A stretch of 64,000 nt of DNA from Isoetes taiwanensis (taxonomy: Eukaryota > Streptophyta > Lycopodiopsida > Isoetales > Isoetaceae): positions 10,980,546-11,044,545 of the forward strand of contig JAJEKV010000009.1 of NCBI GenBank assembly GCA_021234155.1. Reading direction: 5' to 3'. This document shows positions 30,315-42,147 of the stretch, one piece after another. The translations under genes were made by a program, and so were the position numbers. Each line of letters opens with the position of its first letter. The first letter of the stretch is position 1. The notes under the pieces were generated by a model that was given only the letters and a program-made list of their open reading frames with translations, was not told the DNA's origin and ran no database searches.

Positions 30315-30926
30315 TGTTTGGGGTCCGGGCACGGGATCGCCTGAGGGACAGATCTCTGTGAGATCCTTGAAGTCCGGCAGGGCAAATCCTGAGACACTCT
30401 TGTCACGCGGGATTTTTGCTAACAGAGGAAAGAACAAGAAAAACTCAGATAAAACAGCAATTGCAATACACAATGAAACACACAAGACACTTGTGGAGAA
30501 CACGGCAATCCATTGATCAAAACAAGTGTACAATGAAGGCTCAAAAGAGCGCGCAGCCCGAGTGACCCGCGTAATGCGCTCTGTAGTGACACAAAAGAAC
30601 ACTCAGAACCCTCCCGGAAGAACAAAAATGCTACAATATATAGGAACACGGGTGGCCTCTGGGGCCTGAATCTGATCCTCATCATGACAACGTGCTCCAC
30701 TACTTGGGCACTCCCGAACGGGGAATCCGAGGCGTCCGCAGCCGTGCTAACAGACAAGTAGTGGCCCGCCGTGGGTCCCTACCTTTGGGTCTTCACTTCT
30801 TGGAGGAGCTTTGACCCGCCGTGGCGCTTGTGGATCCCTCTTCTTGGACCGCGAGGTGGCGCGGTGGGGCCTGCGCCCTCATCATTAGTATAGACACAGG
30901 TGTTATATGCGGACGCGGGGCTAACC
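30315..30926 (-). repeat. 3' LTR of LTR-RT2
   Basis: It begins TGTTTGGGG on the plus strand, like LTR-RT1, and is colinear with 40702-41298. The inner end is read as CTAAC near 30925, where one terminal A seems to be missing. A TATA-like run (CTATATATTG, minus) lies in the ACAATATATAGG segment near 30640. Confidence 0.9.
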
Positions 30927-30940
30927 TCCCCTACCAAACT
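30927..30940 (-). promoter_or_regulatory. Polypurine tract of LTR-RT2
   Basis: On the minus strand GTTTGGTAGGGGAG lies directly upstream of the 3' LTR. This is the same position and near the same sequence as the tract of LTR-RT1 (TTTGGTGGGGGG). Confidence 0.7.
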
Positions 30941-31272
30941 ACACTTATTGGCTGAAAAGGGGCATGAATTCCGGGGTGGGAATCCTCGTTCATCTTTACG
31001 ATCTTGAATATAGAGATGAGGGAGGCTCGACATCTTGTATTCACCGAGTGTTGTTCGCCTCTTTTCCGTTTTGCTTGAGTCCTGGATGCCAAACATTCGG
31101 CTGCTCCTATGAGAAAGCCTTCGAAAATCATGTTCTCCAAATGGCGTGGATCTCGGATGGAAGATTTGTGATCTCCATGTATAAGACAAGGTCCAACCCG
31201 AACTTTCCAAAGATTTGCATTGGGGTTGCAAAATGGATCCGCACTTATGTTTACGCATACTACGGAGTATGG

Positions 31273-34124
31273 TCATGAGTGCTTTACCGCACGCTTGCCG
31301 GCCACGGATGGATCAGCTGAAGTTTTGGCCTTGGCAAGGAAGGTTACAAGACCGAAATTGCATTCTCGGGCGCCTTCCCACGAACACGCATTGGGCATGT
31401 ATATCCAGTTGTTGGTGTTGTCCAAAGTCTCATCCTCACGCCATTTGCGTCTGCGGATGAAGCGTGGGTCCCAACGTTTGTCTGCTGCAATTGCCGTGGG
31501 TGTCCAATCTGCATGTTCTTTGACTTCAGTAGTCCAGAATTCTTGTCTCCATGCTGGGGAATTGACCTTGATCAGAGGTGGGCATCCAAAGCTTGCTAGT
31601 GTACTCGGTTGTTTGGGGGGTTGGTGCCGGTCATCCTGCATTTGTTCTTCAATTCCAATAATATCTTCTCGTAGTTTGTTTGGTAACCGCCTCCCATGCA
31701 CCGGAATGTACATGTGTCGTCACAGTCTGTGGTCCCACTCATCGGGGAGGACGTTCTGTTTCAGCTCGCGTGCGCATCGTGCAAGGAAGCATAATGTTGT
31801 AAGAACAACCGCAAGGTCAAGTTCTTGTTCAGAAGTTGTATAGTGTCCGGGAGCGTGCCAAGTTCAGCTAGCCATAGCTCCACTTCTTTCTCAGAAGAGG
31901 CATGTATTCGAGGTAACAGGTTTGCGAAATTTTGTATCTTGGAGGTACTTGTTCTTCTTGGTCAAAAGAACTCGCCGCTTTGTATCTCCTTTAAAGTTCT
32001 CGGTCGCTTTATCCGTGATGAGCCCGAGTAACATGTGCCGTAGAAGTCGTGCATGACATAAGCCGGGGGGCTATGGTTCCGAGAGTTTAAATGGTCGAGA
32101 TCCGCAACCCGTAGGATATCAAATTGACGAGAGCACAAAGTGTGCCTCGCTCTCGGGGACGTACATCAAGGGCCAATTTCGCTCGACATCAGCTTCTACC
32201 GTGGACTTGTGGTATCACCCTTGTTTCTCACCGAATAAAAGAAAAGTGTTTTTCCTTGCTTGCACATAGTCATGGTAACCGGCTGGCTTCGGATAGTCCA
32301 GGGAATAGCGTAAGCAAGATAGGTTTGTTCTCGCTTTTCTTTCCCTCGATCATCCGGCCGCCTCGCCAACTATCTGAAAAGCCGATCTTGTAATCCGCAA
32401 TGATATCTTGTTGCTCTGAGAGACCGGTCCGCAGCCCGACTTTGGCGTGTGAGGTGTCCGACTTGTTCCGAGAAGTTGGGAATCGAGGAGCTTGAAGCCC
32501 GAGTGGCTTGCAAGTCCGTTTTGAGTGCGCCTATTTCAAGAGCATCTGCGGCTGTGGTGTTGCCGTGAGCTGGTCTAACTTGCCTTGAGAGATGCGATGT
32601 GAGCATCCTTATTCTCGCAAGGTGGTTTTGAAGTCGCGATCTTGGACTCAAGTATCAAGTTGGCTGCACGGCGTGCGCCTCTCGTCGAGTAGCATTATTC
32701 GTGACGACCAGATTGTTGTAGCGTGTCTCAAGATCGGTGTACTTGGTGTCGCTTTTGTTGAGGGACTCCTTGAGTTCCTTGACAATTTGCCGGGATTGAT
32801 GAAGGGTTTCGATGGATCATGAATTGATTGTGCAAGGCTTCTTCTCTGGCCTCACAGTCACCAAATCAGTCTTCGTTGTGACTTCGCTTGAGTTGGTCCA
32901 CGGACTCGCGTGTCGCCCCCGGTGGTCGCTATGAAGTTCGGGTGATGATCTCTGAGGGCATCAAGGCAGCCGAGGACAGCTTCACTCGTAGGTATCCACG
33001 GGTGAGGAGGTGGATGGGATGGCTTTAGTCTGTCACCCTTGTTTATAGATCCTTGGTCATTGCTTTGTGGAGTGTCCTTGTGAGTACCGTGAGATCAATG
33101 GGAGTTTTGTTGTGCCGCCGCCGTTTTTTTGCCGCTGTCGCTGAGTCCGAAAGTGGAATTGTTGCACAAGGTTAATCGGGTGGTTGTTCCGTGGTTGGTT
33201 ATCAACGTATGAATAGGTTTTAGAGAATTGGAATTTACAGAGGTGGAGACGGTGGTTGGAAATATTTCGCCCGAGTTGGTCGACGAGATTGATGGTGCCG
33301 AGAAGGAGGAGAGTTTGGTTGAAGACCTTTCAAAGCATCAATAAGGTCGATGTTGGCTTGGTGGAGAAGGGGGCATGATGGCGCGGGGTCCGATGATTAA
33401 TGAAAGCCCGAAGTGGGCTCCCATGGGGCATTCCGAGGAAGAGTTAGGATTTTTCTGAAGTCCGCCAAGTTCCCCGCTGAAATCTCCGATACAGAGTTGA
33501 GTCCAATTGATTGTTTCTGTGGTGTTGGTGAGGATATAGTACGATGGTAGAAAACATCGCTAATAGAGGTATTCTTCATGGAGTAACCCAAAAATTTCCT
33601 CCAAAGAAACTTGGTAAAGGCATCATGTTGCTTTTGGAAAGGTGGACAGCTTTGGTTTGTGCAAAGATTATAAGGAATAGAGCGTAATTTGGAAATATCA
33701 TATTTACCAATGTCAAGGTAAGACAAGGCATTGGGCGATTGGGTAGAGAAAAAGGCAGAGGCTATGGTTTGAGGGTTTAGGAGTATAGGGTTTCCATCGA
33801 CTTGGGAGGCATATCCATCTTCTCGCCTTCACCAGTTAGCCACAAATTGTCAGAATTTGTTCTTGTTGGGAGCCGGAGTTCCCGGCAGAAAATGAAACAA
33901 TCCGAACTCACCAGAGGTTATAGGTGATGCCGATGTGGGAGCCGGTGCGTATGAAGAAACGAACTTGATATTTTCGAATTGGCGCTGATCCATTGGTGCA
34001 AATGGTTGAGTGTTGAGTTCTTGGAGGTAGAAGCCATCTTGAAGGTCGAGGTCACGGAGTAATGGTCGGAAGGACGGAGTGGAGTATGAGTGAAAAGTGA
34101 GGAGTGGAAGTGACGGTTGGGAAG

Positions 34125-34173
<49 letters not shown>

Positions 34174-34188
34174 AGAGTCGGGAGACAC
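31273..34188 (-). pseudogene. Third ORF of LTR-RT2, downstream of integrase, broken
   Basis: Sense-strand coding continues after integrase in several frames. The N-terminal part (34100-33400) has MDQRQFENIKF, a frame with GYASQVDGNPILLNPQ and KFLWRKFLGYSMKNTSI; the last matches KFLWRKFLGYSIKNTHI of LTR-RT1. A middle part (33000-32370) is helical. The C-terminal module (31713-31273) has EEQMQDDRHQPPKQP, KEHADWTPTAIAADKRWDP, RFIRRRKWREDETLDNTN and NWIYMPNA. Shared modules at both ends establish one homologous protein in the two elements. Function unknown; no clear membrane anchor, so I do not call it an envelope. Confidence 0.6.
34127..34172 (-). repeat. 46-base poly(T) run (poly(A) on the coding strand)
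   Basis: An uninterrupted run of 46 T sits just upstream of the third ORF in the coding sense. LTR-RT1 has no such run at the matching place. It may be the tail of a small retroposon inserted between integrase and the third ORF (roughly 34173-34740, no identity found), or a slipped homopolymer. Confidence 0.9.
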
Positions 34189-34820
34189 GTGGTCGAAGAT
34201 CGCGGACGATTGAGAATCTCAAGAGACAGCCTCTCGCACTAAGATGCGGAGAGTTCCCCGGGCGGAGAATAAAACTTTAATGGCGGACGGGTATTAATCA
34301 CCGGGCAGCTGTCGTAATATTAAAAAGAGGAGTCGAAAAGTTTGCGTGTACAAAAATATCGCTGGGGAATGATTACTAATATCTCGGTGAGGTGACCTTT
34401 CGTGAACAGCTGCTAGGGTTGGTATTCGCCTACAATTGGAAGTTGGGTTCGTCGAGAAGAACCAAAATTCGTGAAGATGGAGAACTCTGATAACAGCGGT
34501 CCGGTGAGCTTCCGCGACTGGATTACATGCAAGATGGACGACGCCGACCGTGGCGCTCGAGGAATCGCCGATCCCTATGGATCCTTGGTTGAGGCACCGG
34601 CCGTCAACCCGGAGATAAACTCGACGCCCGGGAGGTGATCGCTCACCGAGTGGTCGCAGCTGGGGCTTCCGTGATCCTCCCGAGTGGAGTGCCCCCCGCA
34701 GTAAAGGGCTAGCAGCATGATAGGGGTTTCCCAATTTTTGTTTAGTTTAGGACTTTTCGGGTGAAAAATCCCACGTCAATTGTAGCCTTCGCAATTTTTG
34801 TACATAATAGAAAAGTGTTT

Positions 34821-35900
34821 TCATAAATTTGTACAAGTGGTATCTTGTTGTAAATTTTGTTCTTGAGCTAAGGATGCCGCAGCAGGGGTTTGAAATTTCT
34901 TGAGTCGAAACCATCGACTAATGTAGGAAATGGAGTGCCATCCAATTCTTGTAATTGTAAAACCTGTGATGTGGTATCTCGAAATTTTGTATGGTCCCAA
35001 ACCATCCGAGCTTGAGTTTGCCAGATGTTGTTGATATCTCGAGTCGTGAAGAAGAACTAAGTCGCCAATTTGAAAAGTTTTGTTTTTGATGTGTTTGTCA
35101 TGCCATTGTTTTTTGTAGTTGTTTGCCTTGTTGAAGTCTAAGAAAAGCATCTCTTCAAGTTCATCCAGCTTGTTCCAGCTGATAAACTCGTTCTGCAAAG
35201 CCGCCGATGGATTATGTTCTGTTGCTAACTGAAATTTGAGTGAGGGTAAAATGAACTCAAAAGGCATAAGAGCTCTCTTGGCCATACACAAGTCGAAAAG
35301 GTGTTTGACCGGGGCAAGCTACTTTGTATGTTGTATTGTAAGCCCATAAAACCAGAGGTAACTTATCTTGCCAATCTTTTCTTGTAGGATCACAAATCTT
35401 CTTCGTAATGTGGATAAGCACCTTGTTTGTGCTTTCAGCCGCCATTACCACGGGATAGTAAGGCGCGCTTTTTCGGATGAATGTGCGAGATAGTTAGTGA
35501 GTTCAAAGAATAGTGTGATTGATGAAATGAACTCCACGATCACTAACTAATTCTAAGGACATCCAAATCGCGGATGATGTTCTTTGTAGAGAACCTTAGC
35601 TGTACTAGCAACCGTGTTGTCGCAGAGCACACGCTTCAGCCCATTTGGTTGCATAGTCCGTGAAGACTAGAATGTAGCGCCCTAGTGTTGATTGCGTGGG
35701 TCCATGGGACCAACAAAATCCATACCCCATTTGGCAAAGGGGAGAGGCGCATATTGGCGTGAGCGCAGAGCCATCACGGGCCGGGTCTACTAAGCCTCTC
35801 GACAAACATCACACGCGCGTGCAGTATTTGTGAGCATCTTTGAAAAGCGGGCTGAATACCCAAAGAAGGAGGAGTTTCGTCGTGTTGTTCCGGCCGAAAT
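34821..35900 (-). pseudogene. Integrase of LTR-RT2
   Basis: Pieces in three frames. RYILVFTDYATKWAEACALR (35700-35620) contains the first catalytic Asp region. PLVLWAYNTTYKV and TPFRLVYGQE (35380-35270) follow. RALMPFEFILPSLKFQLA, KTFQIGDLVLLHDSRYQ and DGLGPYKISRY (35280-34960) form the C-terminal part. The zinc-binding module (35990-35810) reads EGLGGGHFGRNNTTKLL. Indels separate the parts. Confidence 0.8.
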
Positions 35901-35993
35901 GACCACCGCCAAGTCCTTCGTGGGCTTGTTTGACTAGATCAGGGACTTCGTGGAGGAAGAACACATCGCCGGAGCACATTGTCTTTGCCACAT

Positions 35994-36524
35994 TTATAGA
36001 GATGGCCAGCAACCATCGTGATAATCTCGCATTTCGCTGGCGAATTGTTGTTTATGCGTAGTTGTCTTTTCCGAGAGAGCGTAGTCACTTGACGGGAGTG
36101 CTCCCGTGAGGAGAAAGCGCTGATAGTCGTGGGTACCAATGAGGCGGCAAAGCGACCAGAACAAGCTTGAGCATCCCGAAGGGCATCGAACTCCTTCCGA
36201 GGGATCATCCGCGGTGTATGCGCGGAAAGATAGTCGGGGACCGTGGTGAGCGCGGCCCCGCTTGTGAATAATTTCAAAAGGGCAAACTCTTGCAATATCA
36301 ATATCCATCGAAAGCAATTCGCCCGCGGGGTTTGGCTTATTGATTAAATATAGAAGAGCTTGATGATCCACATAAAAGCCAATTTGACTACCAAGAAGAT
36401 AGTGTCGAAGCGCTGTACACAAAAGATAAGGCCAAGGGCTTCCTTTCTCCGGGTCGAATAGTTGCGCCAGCAGATTGAGTTTTCTCACGCGCGATTCGAT
36501 GGGCTTGTCCTCGATTTGGTGCAT
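35994..36524 (-). pseudogene. RNase H of LTR-RT2
   Basis: The frame includes LRHYLLGSQIGFYVDHQALL, YLINKPNPAGELL and FEIIHKRGRAHHGPRLS, with HQAL and its Asp and the HxxGxxHxxxDxLSR-like end (here RAHHGPRLSFRA). The first Asp of the domain lies upstream in another frame (36600-36700), where the reading is damaged. Confidence 0.75.
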
Positions 36525-36699
36525 ACTCTTGAGCTTGAACAGCCCAATCGCAAAGCCCCAAACATCAACATGGACATGGAAATGGTTTGTCCCATTGAGG
36601 TGGTACTAGCACGGGGCTTCGTGAGCTTGACTTTGAGTTCTTTAAAAGCTTGATTTGCATCGATGTCCAAGTCCATGTGTATGGATTTCCGGGCTTTAG

Positions 36700-37610
36700 A
36701 ATTGATCGGCAAATGGTGCCAATTCTGAATAAAGGTGGCATAGAAGTTGACTTTGCCAAGAAAGGAACGGTGTCCTTGATGTTCGCAGTGGGATATGCCC
36801 GATGACACAAATTGATTTTGGTTGGTCCGCTGTAATGCCGTGTCGACTACGACATGTCCTAGAAGTACACCCGAGGTGACACGTAAGGTGCACTTTTCCC
36901 GATTGAGGCTAATTCCAGATTCATCACGCCGCTGAAAACTAGTTCAAGTTTTACCAAATGGTCCATAACGGGTGTAAGTGGAGAAGTCATCCCGAAAGAC
37001 TTGGCAGAAGGGATGAACTTGCATGTACTCTTGAAAAAACAAAGAAGCATAATGCTGAAATGTGGATGGTGAGTTTGACAATCCAAAAGGAACGACTTTT
37101 GTAAGCAAAGGTACCCCATGGAGTAGTGAAGGTAGTCTTAGTTGATCTTCTTCTCGAATGGATATTTGATTATAACCGAGAAGCCGCCCATGAAGGAGTA
37201 CATCTCGTGGCTCGCTACATCTTCCAACACTTGATCCGGTGAAGGGGAGAGGGAAATGATCCCTTCCTGTGGCTTGATTGAGTTTTCTATAATCCACACA
37301 AACGCCAATTTTTCCATTATGTTTGAGGGCAATAACAATAGGGACTTACCCATTCTCAATGTTTGACCTCGTAGATAAGTCCAAATAATCCAAAAGCTTG
37401 TCAATTTCGCTTTAACCTTTTCACGGTAGTTTGGGTTAAGTTTAAGATCGCCGCTGTTAGATGGGTCTAGCATCCGGCTTGGTGGGAATCGAGAGTTGTC
37501 CCAATTTTTCTTGATACCCCTGAGGTCTTTGTAGCTCCAAGCAAAGATGTGCTTGAAACGCTTGAATAGCGCAATGGCTTGCTCCCCTAATGCCGGCGAG
37601 GTCGCCAATA
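36700..37610 (-). pseudogene. Reverse transcriptase of LTR-RT2, frameshifted
   Basis: Recognisable parts in the coding direction are NPNYREKVKAKLTSF (37440), VWIIENSIKPQ and the overlapping MDYRKLNQATGRDHFPLPF (37300), GYNQISIREEDQLR (37180), VPFGLSNSPSTFQHYASLF (37090) and VFRDDFSTYTRYG (36990) with the F-x-DD active site. The order and wording match LTR-RT1. Frames change about every 100 bp. The stretch 37040-37330 recurs at 57499-57780 with different indels. Confidence 0.8.
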
Positions 37611-38312
37611 CAAATCGGATTGGTTGATTTGTTCCAATATCAATTATGTCTACCGCAGAGTTTGAATGTGGAATGACTTGATCATCCCCGAATAAAGGTG
37701 GGCTGGCTCACGAAAGTACCACAGATGTTCATGTTGACCAATTTTGAAAAATAGTGGCGCCACTAGGAGTTGGTGTGGTGTCTTCTTGAACAGAGGAGGA
37801 GCCAAAACCGCCTCCTCATGGGAACCAATGTGACGCTGTTACAAGGTGTCAAATAGGGGTCAACCAAATTGCTATGCCTTTATCAATATCCATGTCTTCC
37901 CATGGTTGATTGTATTCGGGTAAGCCGTGAGTGGCAAACCCTTGGCTTGTAATCGATAGGTGTTGCAAACTTGTTCGTGAGTCACCGTCCGATTCAGCGC
38001 GATTCTGTAAAATGATCCGCCCGTGGTCGATCCATCGCGGGCGTTGAGCTTTGCCATCCGTGATAACAAGTTGATCTCAGGCCCAAGAGTGAATGCTTTT
38101 AGCTTGTCTCAAAAGGGTCGCCCTACTAACATTTCATAATCTCCCTGATCTTCTCCCGCTTTCCAAACACCGAATTCCATGGTAAATTGTAGATCTCCAA
38201 TATTGACCGGTATTGGTTGTGTAACTCCTTGTGGTCGCTGATATGGCCATTCGCAAGCTTGATGTCATAAGGGCGCGATGGAGCCCCTTTATGCCCAATT
38301 GTCGCCCCGAGA

Positions 38313-39168
38313 TTATCTCGTAATAAGATTGATCATACCGCCACCATCGACCGAACATGGTGAACAGTTTTGGCCCACGCGGTGCATGCACCGCGGGTGT
38401 TGATGTGGGCGCATCGCATTAACAAAAGTAATACAGGTTTTGTAAAATGTGCTCGTAGTGCCGGACATAGTTGTAGGATAGTCGAAGGGGTCGAGAGGAA
38501 TTTTGATTTTAGCAAGTTCTTGTTGAAGTTCGTGAGGGATTGCGTGTAGTTGTGGTGGATCCGTGGGTTGTTGTTGCTCAGCAATAGATGTCGCTACATT
38601 GTTGAGGAGGTCGACTTCAGCAAAGAATGTTGAGTGGTGGTGTTGCGATGTCGCGGGCATTCGTGGTCGGGCTCCCGATCGTGGTGGTAGCATTGACGAT
38701 GACTTGAGTGCCTTACCTTCCGCACGCTCGATGAGTTGAAGCAGATTTTTGCGAAGTTTAGGTTGAACATGAGGAAGTAGTTGATCCGCATTGGGTGCAA
38801 AATGAACAGATTTGGTTGATGGCTCACCGGGTACGTAATCGGGTCGCAAAACTTGGTGCACGGGTGCTTATGGCGCGGGGAATGAGGGAGAACCTCAATC
38901 CAAATGGAGGATTCAAGGCCGGTGTTGATTGCATGGTAAATTTCTTCTTGGAGTTGATCATCCAATTGTTTTTGAGTTGTTTGTCGCTGGCGGGTTGTTG
39001 TTGTGGTGGCCGTGGTGGCCGCTTGAGGATACCGGGCGGGGCCTTGCCTTCCCTTTTGGCTTCCCATACTTGAAAAGGTGTAAGACGACCGCCGCGGGTT
39101 TGATTGGTGCCGTGAATTTGTATTTGAACTTGAGGAAGTTGAGGACAATTGCAGACCGATGACCCCAT
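38313..39168 (-). pseudogene. Protease and Gag C-terminus of LTR-RT2
   Basis: The frame with YVPGEPSTKSVHFAPNADQL, then PHVQPKLRKNLLQLIERAEG and AIPHELQQELAKIKIPLDPF, parallels the LTR-RT1 ORF (KVHFAPDLEKLMPNVMPKVR and LELQEELAKIKIPLSLA). The protease site reads SVDGGGMINLITR, again Asp-Gly-Gly. A CCHC-like knuckle and a Pro/Gln-rich linker (KRPPRPPQQQP) lie at 39168-38960. Confidence 0.75.
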
Positions 39169-40299
39169 TGGTCACAGCTTGAAACATTGGGACTTGCTTG
39201 ATCAAAAGTGAACGAGGAGGTCCACGCCAGGTTGCCGCTGTTGCCGGGTTGTTGTTGTTGTCGGGTCGCCCCGGTTCCGGGTTGAGTTTGGCGGGTACCT
39301 TCGTGACTTGGTGAACAAGACGATGTCGATACGGATTTGGTCGCGGATTTGTACATTCTTCGCTGGTGTGGTTCTCGCATGTTGCGCCGCTTGCAATGGA
39401 TCATGCTATCCACAGAAAGTTACACTCATTCGCCAGATGTCCCGAAAAATCGCAAATAGTACACCAAATGTTATTTCTGGGGAACTGCCGCCGGAGGCAA
39501 ATGAGGTGCGTGGGTGTAGCCGAGGAAATGGGAGTATCGTGGGCTTGATCACCGCGGAGGAAACATGAACAGAAAGTGATTGACTAATTCAATGGCTTCT
39601 TGTAATGTCTTGGGGCGCAAATACTCAGTCATAAATCGGATGTGAGAGGGTAAGCCTTGAAGAAACCACACTAGAATTTGGCTTTGGGTTGGAAATTCCT
39701 TCAACTTGTTGACTAAGATCCGCAAATGGCCCAAGAAAGTCTCTCGGCATTCTCCCGGTTCCGCTTTTGAGTGTGTTGAGGTCGCTCAGCCAGCTTGTTG
39801 ATCATCCGCAAGGGTGCCGTAATGGGAAAGAAAAGAGGTCTTCATGTGTATCCAATCTTGTTTCCAAAGGGGCTTTTGTTTGCCATCACCATTCGTGGGG
39901 TGCTCCACGCAGGTCAGGTCCCGAAAAGATGTGGAATTTTAGTTTTGGATCTGAGTGACCATTGAGATCCGCAAGTGACTCAAATTCATCCATGTGAGCC
40001 CGAGCACTCGGGTCTATGTGTTTACCTTTATCATTTCCAAAGAGTGGATATTGGAGTTTTAAAGCATGTGTAGGAGTCGGCAAGATGAATGGGTGTTTGC
40101 ATTTGTGGAAAAGAAAAAACAAGAGGGTGTTGGTTGTCGACAGGTACCGAACCCGCATAGGTTGTGTGAGATTAGTAAAAAGAGGTACCAAGCAAAATGT
40201 AGGGGAACAAAGGTTGTGACAGTATGAACAAATGCGGGGGGGAACGCTTAAGGGAACAGACGGTAGGGGAATTGACAAAGGTGGAAGCGGTGGTACCAA
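39169..40299 (-). pseudogene. Gag of LTR-RT2, frameshifted
   Basis: The N-terminal frame has LKLQYPLFGNDKGKHIDPSA, then HMDEFESLADLNGHSDPKLK and FHIFSG. Capsid pieces follow (LRILVNKLKEFPTQSQILVW, FLQGLPSHIRFM). A Cys/His segment near 39430-39350 probably is the first zinc knuckle. The LTR-RT1 counterpart is 10497-11890 and the second copy of this region is 58775-60653. Confidence 0.65.
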
Positions 40300-40680
40300 G
40301 TTCCTAAAGAAAGATTACCAATAGAGAAAAACATTTTGCGTATGTTCCGCAGAAAAATTGCGGTGGGTCCGCCGATCTTGAGTTGGGGATTCCGGGTGGA
40401 GTAAATTCAAAGGGTCAGGTTGGGCACCACCGCATGATGTGGCTAACAGGAACGAATAATGGCGACCTTCCACAGGGGAGGTCGGTCCGAAAGTTGTCGG
40501 GTGTAGGTGGAACAGATTGCGCCTCAGACACCCGAGAGAAGAGACAATCAACCAGAGTGTATGTGACATATTCATGGAGGCGCCAAGGCAACTCATGGCG
40601 ACGCGCCTTGACCCATCCGTGTTGAATATCGCCTGAGTAAAGAAGGATTGAACATGGTATCAATACAAATTTTCGTATGA

Positions 40681-40698
40681 GCCCGCAACAAAGCGCCA
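40681..40698 (-). promoter_or_regulatory. Primer binding site of LTR-RT2
   Basis: On the minus strand TGGCGCTTTGTTGCGGGC lies a few bases inside the 5' LTR. The TGGCGC start is shared with the corrected reading of the LTR-RT1 site. The tRNA is not identified. Confidence 0.55.
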
Positions 40699-40701
40699 AA
40701 G

Positions 40702-41298
40702 AGTTTGGGGGTCCCGCACGGATCGCCGAGGGACAGATCTCCTCGGAGATCCTTGAAGTCCGGCAGTGGCAACCCAGACACCTTTGTCACGCCGGATTTT
40801 TGCTAACAGAGGAAAGAACAAGAAAACTCGATAAAACAAAGAATTGCAATACACAATGAAACACACAAGACACTTGTGGAGAACACGGTAATCCATTGAT
40901 CAAAACAAGTGTACAATGAAGGCTCAAAAGAGCGATTAACAAAGCACTCAAAGATGTCCGCCTCAGAGTGACACAAAAGAACACTCAACCCTCCCGAAGG
41001 AGCAAAATGCTACAATATATAGGAACACCTGAGTGGCCTACTGCCCGACCTGATCCTCATCATGACAACGCTGCGTTCCACTACTTGGGCACTGAACAGA
41101 ATCGAGCCGGCCCAAGGGCAGCAACAGACAAGTAGTGGCCCGGCCAGGGGTCCTACCTTTGGGTCTTCTCGCTTGAGGAGCTTTGACCCGCCGTGGCGCC
41201 TTGTGGATCCCCTTCTTGGACACTGTGGCCCAAGGGGGCCTCCCTCATGCATGCAGCAAAGTATAGACCCGTGTGTCTCCAGTAGGTGTGGGCTAACA
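40702..41298 (-). repeat. 5' LTR of LTR-RT2
   Basis: The first bases read AGTTTGGGG where TGTTTGGGG is expected. It ends CTAACA at 41298. A TATA-like run (minus) lies near 41011-41021 (CAATATATAGG on plus). A 3'-terminal 426 bp of the same LTR recurs at 60997-61422. Confidence 0.9.
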
Positions 41299-41339
41299 GT
41301 TGTCAATCATAAACAATCATAAGCAAATCATATTGCTAT

Positions 41340-41790
41340 CATATGTAAACATAAACCTTATACATATACTTGGAATGTAAACCTTATATTCATATGTACA
41401 CCTTATATTCATACTTGGAATGTAAACCTTATATTCATATGTAAACATTATATTCATATGTACACCTTACATTCATACTTGGAATGTAAACCTTATATTC
41501 ATATGTACACCTTATATTCATATGTACACCTTATATTCATACTTGGAATGTAAACCTTATATTCATGTGTACACCTTATATTCATATGTACACCTTATAT
41601 TCATATTTGGAATGTAAACCTTATATTCATATGTAAACATTGCTATCAATCATAAACAATCATATTGCTATTCATATGTAAACCTTGCTATTACATAAAT
41701 ATACAAAACCTTATACATAAACCTTTTACATAAACCTTATACATATACTTGGAATGTAAACCTTATATTAATAGAATAGAATATGATTTT
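41340..41790. repeat. AT-rich minisatellite, ATTCATATGTACACCTTAT units
   Basis: Irregular tandem array of about 20-bp units (CTTATATTCATATGTACAC) and a longer variant ending CTTGGAATGTAAAC, arranged in a higher-order pattern. The same array with few changes is at 61430-61910. Repeats are direct and variable in number without unique spacers, so it is a minisatellite. Confidence 0.9.
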
Positions 41791-42147
41791 ATCGTCAAAC
41801 CTTGCTATTACATAAATATACAAAAAACATGTCAACACTATGGAACAAAATTGTGTTGCATGTATACAAGATCCTCATAATATTTTAAAAAGAAAACATC
41901 CTCATAATATCCTCCTGGTGGTAAAAGCACTCTGTGGTGTATCAAAAACGTGCATTTTGACGCCACATTTTGGCACCACCTTTGTGGTAGAATCGGGTGG
42001 TGCATACCGGGGGAGAGATTATGGGAGTGCGAATTAATGAGCGTCGGTTATTTTGAATTTTATGCCACGTCATTGTCCACCTTTTTGAATTAAGAAAGAA
42101 TCACCTCTTCCTCTATTTTTTTGCCGCTTCTTGCCGATTGAACCCTA

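Larger units (their letters stand above)
30315..41298 (-). mobile_element. LTR-RT2: Tat/Athila-like Ty3/gypsy retrotransposon
   Basis: 10,984 bp with two LTRs of about 600 bp, related in organisation to LTR-RT1. On the minus strand are gag, protease, reverse transcriptase, RNase H, integrase and a third ORF. The left flank is GGTTG (30310-30314). The right flank is GTTG at 41299, whereas the duplicate copy of the same junction at 61423 reads GGTTG, so the target duplication is GGTTG with one base lost at 41299. Frames are heavily broken. The 5' half is present a second time at 57499-61422. Confidence 0.9.

Noticed and set aside
41340-41790. Regularly spaced repeats resembling a CRISPR array
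   Set aside because: Units are adjacent and variable with no unique spacers, no cas genes are present, and the context is a plant genome. It is an AT-rich minisatellite.
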